A stretch of 64,000 nt of DNA. Source: an uncultured Pelosinus sp. GTDB lineage: Bacteria > Bacillota > Negativicutes > Sporomusales > Acetonemataceae. Below, piece by piece: positions 7,907 to 15,128 of the stretch. How positions within the stretch are numbered: the first letter of the stretch is position 1; every line of letters starts with the position of its first letter. The stretch is from NCBI GenBank assembly GCA_900542835.1, contig UQPB01000005.1:1-64000 (forward strand). The letters are read 5' to 3'. The notes beneath the pieces were generated by a model. That model was not told where the DNA came from, ran no database searches, and was given only the letters and a program-made list of their open reading frames with translations. A program made the translations under genes and the position numbers.

Positions 7907-9804
7907 TTCTTCTCCCCCGCCTCTATTTCTTCAGCTAATTCGTTGAGATAGGTCCAGCGATCCATTAGCTCGTCCAACTGCCGGTTAAGTGACTGCTGGC
8001 GCTCCGTCAGCCGCTGCAGCCGCTCGTAATCGCTGCCGGCGGCGTTGATCTCGCCGCCGACAGCCTTCAATTCCGCTTCGGCTGCAGCGATATCGTCGTC
8101 AATACGCTCAAATTCCTTTTGCTCTTTAAAGGTGAACCGGCGTGGCCGCGGCTTCGGCGGCGGCTTCACCGCTTTAGCCGCCGGCCCGGCCGGCTTGCGC
8201 CTGTTATTAGCGGTTTCGCGGGCCGCCTGATAATCAGAATAGCCGCCGCTATACTGAATAATGCTGCCGTCCTCAAAAGCAAATAGCTTGTCAGCCAACC
8301 GGTCCAGAAAATAGCGGTCATGCGAAACCATCACCACCGCGCCGCCAAATTCGTCCAGATAGTCCTCCAGCACGGTCAGCGTCTGAATATCGAGATCATT
8401 GGTGGGCTCATCCAACAGCAGCACATTCGGCGCTGCCATCAGCACATTCAGCAGCTGCAAGCGGCGTTTTTCACCGCCCGACAGCTTGGCAACAGACGTC
8501 CATTGCGCCGCCGGAGGAAACAGGAACCGCTCCAGCATTTGCGAGGCGCTGATCAGGCTGCCATCAGCGGCAGGCAGAAAATGACCGGTCTGCTGAATAT
8601 AGGCAAGTACCGTCATATCCAACTGCAGTTCCTCACTGCCCTGGGCAAAATAGCCGATTTTAACCGTCTGTCCGGTCTCGACACTGCCGCACTGCGGCGC
8701 CAGGCAGCCGCCGATAAGCTTCAGCAGCGTGGATTTGCCGCTGCCATTGGGGCCGATAATGCCGACCCGGTCGTGGTGCAGCAGAATATAGCTGAAGTTG
8801 TTGATCAATTCCCTGCCATCATAGCTGTGGCCAATATGCGCCAGTTCAATTACTTTTTTCCCCAGACGGCTGGCCGCGGCCGGCAACGCCAGCTTTGCCT
8901 CCGCCGCCGGCGCCGCCTGATCCCGCAATGTCTCAAACCGCTCGATGCGGGCCTTCTGCTTGGTGGAACGCGCCTGAGCGCCGCGCTGGATCCAGGCCAG
9001 TTCGTTGCGCAGCAAGTTTTGCCGTTTACGTTCGCTGGCTTCCTCCCGTTCTTCCCGTTCCAGCTTCAGCTCCAGAAACCGGCTGTAATTGCCGCTGTAG
9101 CTGTACAACCGGCCATGATCCAGCTCAATGATTCGCGTCGCCACCCGGTCAAGAAAATAACGGTCATGCGTTACCATCAGCAGCGCGCCCTTACGGGTGC
9201 AGAGATACTTTTCCAGCCAGGCAACGGTTTCATTGTCAATATGATTGGTCGGTTCGTCAACAATCAACAGATCGCAGGGCATAATCAAAGCCCGGGCCAG
9301 CGCCACCCGCTTTTTCTGGCCGCCGGAAAGCGCCGCGGCGCAGGCGGAAAAATCGCTAATACCCAATTGGGTCAGAACAGTTTTGGCTTCACTCTCAAGC
9401 TGCCAGCCGTTGAGATTGTCCATCTGCTGCCCCAATTGAATCAGACGCCGCTCCAGCACAGCATCGTCCGGGCGCAGCTGACTGGCGGCCAACGCCTGCT
9501 CATAATCACGCAGCACCTGCATCACCGGTGACGGGCCGTAAAAAACCTGATCCAGCACCGTCGCGCCGGGAACGAATTCCGGCTCCTGCGGCAAATAGCC
9601 GATCGTAACGCCGCCGCCCTTGATGATTTGTCCACTATCAGGGCTGTCAATGCCGGCAATAATGTTCAGGAAACTGGACTTGCCGGCTCCGTTAACGCCA
9701 ATTAAGCCGATGCGGTCGCTGCTGTCAATGCCTAAACTGATATTGTCAAACAGTATCTTTTCGCCGTAGCTCTTGGTTATGTTTTCAATAGTGATAATAT
9801 TCAT
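7903..9804 (-). CDS. ABC-F family ATPase (Uup-like)
   Basis: 633 aa cytoplasmic twin-ABC protein without membrane segments. Family members act on the ribosome E site (translation factors, resistance) and Uup is linked to transposon excision and DNA. Visible: first Walker A GVNGAGKSS (~35-43), signature LSGGQKKR, inter-domain helical linker with 'LAWIQRGAQARSTKQKAR' (the ABC-F linker/P-site arm), second Walker A GPNGSGKST, signature LSGGEKRR, and a C-terminal Uup-type coiled coil (last ~70 residues) preceded by a Pro/Lys-rich linker. It overlaps both neighbours by 4 bp (ATGA), so it is the middle gene of a coupled operon topB > ABC-F > DEAD. Confidence 0.9.
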   Translation of the reverse strand: MNIITIENITKSYGEKILFDNISLGIDSSDRIGLIGVNGAGKSSFLNIIAGIDSPDSGQIIKGGGVTIGYLPQEPEFVPGATVLDQVFYGPSPVMQVLRDYEQALAASQLRPDDAVLERRLIQLGQQMDNLNGWQLESEAKTVLTQLGISDFSACAAALSGGQKKRVALARALIMPCDLLIVDEPTNHIDNETVAWLEKYLCTRKGALLMVTHDRYFLDRVATRIIELDHGRLYSYSGNYSRFLELKLEREEREEASERKRQNLLRNELAWIQRGAQARSTKQKARIERFETLRDQAAPAAEAKLALPAAASRLGKKVIELAHIGHSYDGRELINNFSYILLHHDRVGIIGPNGSGKSTLLKLIGGCLAPQCGSVETGQTVKIGYFAQGSEELQLDMTVLAYIQQTGHFLPAADGSLISASQMLERFLFPPAAQWTSVAKLSGGEKRRLQLLNVLMAAPNVLLLDEPTNDLDIQTLTVLEDYLDEFGGAVVMVSHDRYFLDRLADKLFAFEDGSIIQYSGGYSDYQAARETANNRRKPAGPAAKAVKPPPKPRPRRFTFKEQKEFERIDDDIAAAEAELKAVGGEINAAGSDYERLQRLTERQQSLNRQLDELMDRWTYLNELAEEIEAGEKK

Positions 9805-11969
9805 TTCTGTTCCTCCGGCGATTGATTGCGTTGGGCGGCGCGGGCGGCCTCCGGTTGCGGCAGCGCCGGCTTTCCCTCCTGATCATTATAGGTTGCCCGG
9901 CAGGCGGGATATTTTGTACAGCCCCAGAAAATTCCGTTGCGGCCATTTTTCAGCCGCAGTTCTCCCTGGCGGCAGCGGGGACAAGGGTACTGCGGCGGTT
10001 TCGGCGCGTCTCCCTCGTCATCGTAAGCGGCCCGGCAGACCGGATAGCGCGAGCAGCCCCAGAAGCGGCCGTTTTTGCCATTGCGCGGCTGCAGCACCCC
10101 CTGGCCGCATTGTGGACAGGGATGCTTGCCCTGCAGGGGCAGCGCCAGCGCCAGCGCTTTGTCGCAAAGTGCGGCGGCAAACTCCGCCTGCGCCTGCAGA
10201 AAAGGTTCCAGGCCCTGACCGCCCTCAGCCATTTCATGCAAAATAGTCTCCCAAACCGCCGTCGAATCGGGATAGGTCATTTCATCAGGCAGAGCGTCAA
10301 TCAACAGATAGGCAGCCTCGGTGGGACTGAGATATTTCCGTTTTGTGGCTTCGGTCAGAAAGCCCCGCTCAATCAACTCGCCGATAATGGTGGCCCGGGT
10401 AGCCTCCGTGCCGATGCCGGCGACGTCCTTAAGCTTTTTTTTCAAATCAGGATTCTTCACATATTTGTGAATTTCCTTCATTGCCGCCAGCAGGGTGGCG
10501 GCAGTAAAGCGCTGCGGCGGTTTAGTGGCTTTTTTGTCAGCCGTGGCGGCAGTAAGCGTGACGGCGTCGTCCTTGTTCATCGCCGGCAGTGTGGCCGCGT
10601 CCTCGTCTTTTTTCTCCTCCTGGTCGGGGCCGTAGACAGCCTTCCAGCCCAGCTCGGTGATGACGCGGCCGCTGGCCGCAAACATTTCCCCGGCGACGGC
10701 TACTTCCGCCTTGGTCTGGTCATAGACATGCACCGGGTAAAATTGCCCGATATAGGCCTGTCCGATCAGGGTATAGATATCGCGTTCCGCCCCGGCCAGT
10801 CCTGCGACATTACATTTGACCGTTGTCGGGATAATTGCGTGGTGGGCGGTGATTTTCTTATCATTCCAGGCGCGGCTGACGATGGCGGCGTCAGCGCCGC
10901 CGGCCCACTGTGCCAGCTCCGGCTGTCCCGCCGCCGCCAGATTGGCTAAAATGACGCCGGCGTCGGCATGCTGCGATTCCGGCAGGTACTCGCAGTCGGA
11001 ACGGGGATATGTGGTCAGTTTCTTTTCATACAGTTTTTGGGCTACATCAAGCACAGTCTGCGGATCGTAACCGTATTTTTTTCCTGCCAGCACCTGCAGG
11101 CCGGAAAGCGGCAGCGGCAGCTTCTGCGGTTCTTTTTTCTCAATTGTGTCGCAAGCGGCAATCCGTCCGGCGGGCTTGGCCTGCAGCCGTTCCAGCAGAG
11201 CAGTGGCTACGGCCGCATCGGCCAGCCGGCCCTCCGTGTCCAGACCGGCCTGACCGTCGCCAGGCTTCCAATAGGCGGTAAAGACGCCATTGGCATGGCT
11301 AAACTCTGCTTTCACGGTAAAGTAATCCGCCGGCTTAAACGCCGCCAGTTCGCGCTCCCGCCTAACCACCAACGCCAGCGTCGGCGTCTTTACCCTGCCA
11401 ACAGGCAGGGTGATACGGTGCCCGGCCCGCTGTGCCGCCAGCGTGTAGGCACGCGACAAATTCATGCCAATCAGCCAGTCGGCGCGGGAACGGGCCAGAG
11501 CCGACTGCTTCAGCGGCAGAAAATCGCGATTGTCACGCAAATCGACGATCGCCTTCTTGATGCTTTTTTCATCAAGCGCGTTTAAAAGAATCCGGTATAC
11601 CGGCTTCTCATTATGAAGATAATCCAGCACTTCGTCAATTAACAGCTGTCCCTCGCGGTCGGGGTCGCCGGCATGAACAATGTCCGCTGCCCGGCCGATC
11701 AAATGCTCGAGAACGGAAAATTGCCGCCGGCAGGAGTCAGCGACCAGCAATCGCCATTGCGGCGGGATGATCGGCAGATCTTCAGCCCGCCATTTTTCAT
11801 ATTTAGCGTCATACTCGCCCGGCTCCGCCTGGCGCAGCACATGGCCGTATCCCCAGGTGACCACGCCGCCGCCTGTGACAATATAACCTTCCTTACGGCT
11901 GGCAGGCCCGGGCAGGCATTTTGCCAATTCGACAGCCATGCTGGGTTTCTCGGCGATAAACAGTCTCAC
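9801..11969 (-). CDS. topB: DNA topoisomerase III with two C-terminal zinc fingers
   Basis: 722 aa type IA topoisomerase that passes single strands to decatenate or relax DNA. The TOPRIM domain starts 'VRLFIAEKPSMA' and holds DPDREGQ (acidic metal triad, ~100); the catalytic Tyr is in TTYPRSDCEYL (~320), followed by KITAHHAIIPT. The C-terminus carries two C4 zinc-ribbon modules (CPQCGQG...C...C ~618 and CPRCRQG...C...C ~661), more than standard Firmicute TopB. Start assigned to GTG 11969, 6-7 nt after AGAGGT; an in-frame ATG at 12014 lies inside the upstream terminator. First gene of a coupled operon with ABC-F and DEAD-box genes. Confidence 0.9.
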   Translation of the reverse strand: MRLFIAEKPSMAVELAKCLPGPASRKEGYIVTGGGVVTWGYGHVLRQAEPGEYDAKYEKWRAEDLPIIPPQWRLLVADSCRRQFSVLEHLIGRAADIVHAGDPDREGQLLIDEVLDYLHNEKPVYRILLNALDEKSIKKAIVDLRDNRDFLPLKQSALARSRADWLIGMNLSRAYTLAAQRAGHRITLPVGRVKTPTLALVVRRERELAAFKPADYFTVKAEFSHANGVFTAYWKPGDGQAGLDTEGRLADAAVATALLERLQAKPAGRIAACDTIEKKEPQKLPLPLSGLQVLAGKKYGYDPQTVLDVAQKLYEKKLTTYPRSDCEYLPESQHADAGVILANLAAAGQPELAQWAGGADAAIVSRAWNDKKITAHHAIIPTTVKCNVAGLAGAERDIYTLIGQAYIGQFYPVHVYDQTKAEVAVAGEMFAASGRVITELGWKAVYGPDQEEKKDEDAATLPAMNKDDAVTLTAATADKKATKPPQRFTAATLLAAMKEIHKYVKNPDLKKKLKDVAGIGTEATRATIIGELIERGFLTEATKRKYLSPTEAAYLLIDALPDEMTYPDSTAVWETILHEMAEGGQGLEPFLQAQAEFAAALCDKALALALPLQGKHPCPQCGQGVLQPRNGKNGRFWGCSRYPVCRAAYDDEGDAPKPPQYPCPRCRQGELRLKNGRNGIFWGCTKYPACRATYNDQEGKPALPQPEAARAAQRNQSPEEQK

Positions 11970-11993
11970 ATTCACACCTCTGGTAGCTCGCGT

Positions 11994-12028
11994 GAAAAAA
12001 CGGGAATCCCGCACATGCGGAAGCCCCG
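11994..12028 (-). terminator. Intrinsic terminator after the acyl-CoA ligase gene
   Basis: On the minus strand CGGGG..CCGCA-TG-TGCGG..CCCG (12028 to 12001) is followed by TTTTTT (12000-11995). It separates the acyl-CoA ligase transcript from topB; because it ends only ~25 nt before the topB start it could alternatively attenuate topB readthrough. Confidence 0.6.
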
Positions 12029-12140
12029 TCCTTACTTTACGTATTGACTACTACTTCGACTCTTCCAGACAGAAATCCTGCCCGCAGCAAGGAATCCAGC
12101 ATCTCCGGTTGGCGATTTTGCGGTTCATCCGTCATGATGC

Positions 12141-13604
12141 TCAGCCGGCCTGCTCCTGCAGCACCCTTTTTAGGATTTTACCGGTCTGGGTCTTGGGCAA
12201 CGCATCTGTGCAGACATAATCACGCGGCATTTTATAGCCGGCGAGTCTTGACTGCAGATAGTCACGAATCGCCTTTTTATCAAATTCGTGTCCTGCCGCC
12301 ATGACAATATAGGCACGAACGGCCTGCCCCCGCAGCCGGTCTGGAACACCGATAACGGCCGCCTCGGCAACGCCGGGAAAAGCGTACAATAATTCTTCAA
12401 TTTCCCGCGGGTAAATATTCTCGCCGTTGGTAATCACCATATCCTTCAGCCGGTCAACAATAAACAAATAGCCCTCTGCATCGCAGTAAGCGAGATCGCC
12501 GGTATAAAGCCAGCCGTCTCTGAGCGCCCGCGCCGTTTCCAGCGGCAGATTGTAATATCCCTGCATCACAGTGGGCCCCTTAACAGCCAGTTCGCCGACC
12601 GTTCCCGGCGGCAGGCTCTCGCCGGACAGACCGGCCACCTTCACCGCCAGTCCCGGCAGCGCTTTGCCAATCGAAGCGGGTTTAACCCTGTTTACCGGAT
12701 TGACGGCAACAACCGGTGAAGCCTCTGACAGGCCGTAGCCCTCGACGATCGGCTTACCGTATTTGTCCCGGAACTGCTCCGCCACTTTCAGCGGCAGCGA
12801 TGCTCCGCCGGAGATACAGATCCGCACTGCCGCCAGCGCCTCGCCGGCATCGGTACGGGCAAGCACATTATAAATCGGCGGCACGCCATACATAACCGTG
12901 ACACCATGCTCCTGCATCGCCGCCAGGGTCTCTTTCGGCGCAAAGCCGTCGACCACGGTAATAGCCGCACTTTTGAGCAACGGATTCAATACGGCGCAGG
13001 TCCAGGCAAACGCGTGATACATCGGCAGTACGCACAGAACATTATCGCTGGCATTGACCGGAATCACTTCCCCAAACAGAGTGGCGTTGCTGACCAGATT
13101 GCGGTGCGACAGCACCGCCCCCTTAGGATTGCCGGTCGTGCCGGAGGTATAAATGATCACACACGGCTGGTCCTCAGCAATGGCGGCATCGGCCGCCAGA
13201 CCAGACGTCAGGCCGGCCCGGAATGCAGGGATAAGCAGTTGTGCAACATCCTGGAAATAGTCATACGCCTTCAGTTCGTCGTCAATGGGCAGACTTTCCA
13301 TCGTAACCAGATGCCGCATCTGCGCGTCCTTGACAATATAGGCAATCTCGCGCGGCGTCAGTTGAAAATTGAGCGGCACAACAACCGCGCCCAATCCGGC
13401 GATAGCCATATAACTATAGACGAATTCTACTGCATTGCGGGAAAACAAGCCGACATTATCACCGGCGGCAATCCCGCGGCTGCGGAAAAACGCCCGGTAT
13501 TTCGCCACTTCCGACCGCAGCTGCTGATAGGTTGTCACTTGTCTGTCGCAATAGAACGCCGCTTTGTCCCCCGGTCCCTGTTCAATCAGTTCATGTACCA
13601 GCAT
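12141..13604 (-). CDS. AMP-forming acyl-CoA ligase (FadD-like)
   Basis: 487 aa adenylate-forming enzyme that activates a carboxylic acid with ATP and joins it to CoA. Motifs: P-loop IIYTSGTTGNPKGA (A3), 'VEGYGLSEASP' (A5), DGWLYTGDLAY (A7), VDRLKDMVITNGENIYPREIE (A8, read as two adjoining parts) and the catalytic Lys in KTQTGKILKR (A10). Length and motifs fit medium/long-chain acyl-CoA ligases; substrate chain length is not readable. Start placed at ATG 13604 (LVHELIEQ), preceded by a modest GGCGGG; ATG 13625 is possible. A strong sigma-A promoter lies at 13650-13678. Monocistronic. Confidence 0.87.
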   Translation of the reverse strand: MLVHELIEQGPGDKAAFYCDRQVTTYQQLRSEVAKYRAFFRSRGIAAGDNVGLFSRNAVEFVYSYMAIAGLGAVVVPLNFQLTPREIAYIVKDAQMRHLVTMESLPIDDELKAYDYFQDVAQLLIPAFRAGLTSGLAADAAIAEDQPCVIIYTSGTTGNPKGAVLSHRNLVSNATLFGEVIPVNASDNVLCVLPMYHAFAWTCAVLNPLLKSAAITVVDGFAPKETLAAMQEHGVTVMYGVPPIYNVLARTDAGEALAAVRICISGGASLPLKVAEQFRDKYGKPIVEGYGLSEASPVVAVNPVNRVKPASIGKALPGLAVKVAGLSGESLPPGTVGELAVKGPTVMQGYYNLPLETARALRDGWLYTGDLAYCDAEGYLFIVDRLKDMVITNGENIYPREIEELLYAFPGVAEAAVIGVPDRLRGQAVRAYIVMAAGHEFDKKAIRDYLQSRLAGYKMPRDYVCTDALPKTQTGKILKRVLQEQAG

Positions 13605-13649
13605 CAGCCGACCCGCCTTTATCATAAAATGGAAATTTGTGTAGTCGCC

Positions 13650-13678
13650 ATTATATACTGAAACCATAATTTTGTCTA
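13650..13678 (-). promoter_or_regulatory. Sigma-A promoter for the acyl-CoA ligase
   Basis: Minus strand: TAGACA (13678-13673), 17-bp spacer, perfect TATAAT (13655-13650). The start codon is ~45 nt further downstream. Confidence 0.7.
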
Positions 13679-13705
13679 TAGTGTTACAAACTTGCCGGCA
13701 TTTAC

Positions 13706-14017
13706 TCAGGGTGTATTTTGGATAACCAACAACAAAGTGCCGCCGATGCCGCCGGCTACGACAAGCATCAAATTGCATTCAAAATATGCCAGCAGCATGG
13801 CAGCCGCCAAACCGGCCAGCGCTGCCGCCGGCGTACCCGCCGCTTGCAGCCCGCCGGGAAAAATCAGCGCCGCCAGGGCGGCATAAGGAATAAATTTCAT
13901 AAATCGCACCAGAAACGGCGGCAGTTTAAGATGCTGCAGCAATATAAGCGGCGCCAGCCGCGGCAGATAGGTTACCACCGCCATGCCGCCGATCAGGATC
14001 AACGCCGGGAGTTCCAT
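13706..14017 (-). CDS. azlD: AzlD-family branched-chain amino-acid exporter subunit
   Basis: 103 aa, four predicted membrane helices, of the AzlD family; it works with AzlC as a two-component exporter of branched-chain amino acids (or analogues such as 4-azaleucine). The sequence 'AVVTYLPRLAPLILL' and 'FMKFIPYAALAALIFPG' are family hallmarks. ATG 14017 sits behind AGGAGGCGTAAT and only 1 nt past the azlC stop, so the two are translated together. No AsnC/Lrp-type azlB regulator is adjacent, which differs from the Bacillus azl locus. Confidence 0.88.
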   Translation of the reverse strand: MELPALILIGGMAVVTYLPRLAPLILLQHLKLPPFLVRFMKFIPYAALAALIFPGGLQAAGTPAAALAGLAAAMLLAYFECNLMLVVAGGIGGTLLLVIQNTP

Positions 14018-14018
14018 A

Positions 14019-14726
14019 TTACGCCTCCTCGCGGAAAAAATAAGCGCCGCAGCCGGCGCTGACCAGGGTCGCCAGAATAATGCCCCAGCCGCCGCCGACA
14101 GCCGTCTCCGGCAGCCAGCGCAGCAGGCTGTGCAAAACCGCCGCCAGCAAGGCTACAGCCAAAACCGGCTTGGATCGCTTGCAACTGGGAACCAGCAGGC
14201 CGATAAACATTGCGTAGAGGGCGATGCCCATGCTGGCCTGCAAAACGGCAGGCAGGCCGGCGGCAAAAAAAAGGCCGATCCACGTGCCGGCATTCCAGGC
14301 CAGGAAAGCGACCGTATTAAGGCCCAGCAGAAAATAACGGGACAGCTTCGCCTCCTGCCGCAGCGCGGCGACGGTAAAGGTCTCGTCGGTAACGCCGAAG
14401 GCCAGCAGCGCCCGCCATAGCCGGGAGACGTCGGCAGGCAGCTTTTGTGAGATCGCCGCCGTCATCAAAAAATGACGGAAATTGAGAATAAACGTGGTGA
14501 GAATGATTTCCCCGTGCGAAACGCCAAGCGCCAGCAAATTAACGCCGACAAACTGGCTGGCGCCGGCAAAAACCATAAAGGACATCAGCACCGGGATATA
14601 AGCCGGCAGACTTGCCGTTTTTGCCAGCAAACCAAAGGCGATCGCAATCGGAATATAGCCGACCGCGATCGGGATGCCCGCTTGCATGCCGGCGATAAAT
14701 TGTTTGGAGTTTGCTTTTTCGTTCAT
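14019..14726 (-). CDS. azlC: AzlC-family branched-chain amino-acid exporter subunit
   Basis: 235 aa inner-membrane protein, large subunit of the AzlCD exporter. Hallmarks are the N-terminal 'FIAGMQAGIPIAVGYIPIAIAFG', the 'FMVFAGASQFVGVNLLALG' helix and the 'NFRHFLMTAAISQKL' loop. Start at ATG 14726 behind GGAGCCGGAC; the longer in-frame extension (to 14936) would cover the promoter and leader. Transcription appears to begin near 14880 from the TTGACA promoter at 14887-14915, leaving a ~150-nt untranslated leader with no element that I recognise. Operon with azlD. Confidence 0.88.
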   Translation of the reverse strand: MNEKANSKQFIAGMQAGIPIAVGYIPIAIAFGLLAKTASLPAYIPVLMSFMVFAGASQFVGVNLLALGVSHGEIILTTFILNFRHFLMTAAISQKLPADVSRLWRALLAFGVTDETFTVAALRQEAKLSRYFLLGLNTVAFLAWNAGTWIGLFFAAGLPAVLQASMGIALYAMFIGLLVPSCKRSKPVLAVALLAAVLHSLLRWLPETAVGGGWGIILATLVSAGCGAYFFREEA

Positions 14727-14883
14727 GTCCGGCTCCGTTTCTTGATAATATGAAGGCCAGACCGGCGCATACAGCTGCCCAAAGCCGGCTGACGAGCGGA
14801 TCTGTCCGCCGCCGCACCGCCGCAGATTACAAAAATATGCTCCCCCTAGTTTACTATTTGCGTGTCGGATGGCGCCGCCGGCG

Positions 14884-14892
14884 CATAGGATA
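14884..14892 (+). promoter_or_regulatory. Mother-cell sigma (E/K)-like -10 box for the spore peptide
   Basis: CATAGGATA matches the sigma-K -10 pattern CATAnnnTA (and loosely sigma-E) 43 bp before the 14935 start; no good -35 'AC' box is evident, so this is tentative. The same bases serve as the -10 (TATCCT) of the azlC promoter on the other strand. Confidence 0.4.
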
Positions 14893-14915
14893 GAGCAGTC
14901 TGACAGATCTGTCAA
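14887..14915 (-). promoter_or_regulatory. azlC: Sigma-A promoter for azlCD
   Basis: Minus strand TTGACA (14915-14910), 17-bp spacer, TATCCT (14892-14887). The -35 lies in the 14-bp palindrome TGACAGATCTGTCA (14901-14914), which could be an operator. Confidence 0.65.
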
Positions 14916-14934
14916 GTGAAAAGGAGGAGATCGC

Positions 14935-15042
14935 ATGGGTTGGGGTTACGGTTGCGGCGGCAGAGGCGGCGCCTGGATTATTATCATAATCCTTATCTTG
15001 CTTTTGTGCTGCTTTGATGATGCAGACAGCAGCTGCTGGTAA
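14935..15042 (+). CDS. 35-aa Gly/Cys-rich spore-type membrane peptide (YjcZ-like)
   Basis: Very short gene: 35 aa beginning GWGYGCGGRGGAW, followed by an Ile/Leu stretch (IIIIILILLLCC, one membrane helix) and a Cys/Asp-ended tail. The layout (Gly/Tyr-rich head plus a single hydrophobic helix) matches the YjcZ/YhgE-type small sporulation proteins of endospore formers; homology is inferred from composition. Supported by a strong AAGGAGGAG site 6 nt before ATG 14935, a sporulation-like -10 box and a perfect intrinsic terminator 27 bp after the stop. Probably mother-cell expressed and found in coat or spore membranes. Confidence 0.8.
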   Translation: MGWGYGCGGRGGAWIIIIILILLLCCFDDADSSCW

Positions 15043-15068
15043 ACACAAGATCGCTGATCAACATATGA

Positions 15069-15101
15069 GGACCGCCGCCACTGACGGCGGTCCGGCTTTT
15101 T
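15069..15101 (+). terminator. Terminator of the spore peptide gene
   Basis: GGACCGCCG (15069-15077), 7-nt loop, CGGCGGTCC (15085-15093), then GGCTTTTT. Confidence 0.85.
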
Positions 15102-15128
15102 GCCTTTTTAGGCAAGCAAGTGCTTACC

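Noticed and set aside
8320..9531. Long open frame (about 400 codons) on the plus strand
   Set aside because: It is antisense to the ABC-F gene, His/Gln-rich as expected for reversed GC-rich codons, with no ribosome site or family motif.
14727..14880. Riboswitch or T-box in the azlC leader
   Set aside because: The leader is ~150 nt but shows no T-box GGGTGG core, no known aptamer blocks and no terminator.
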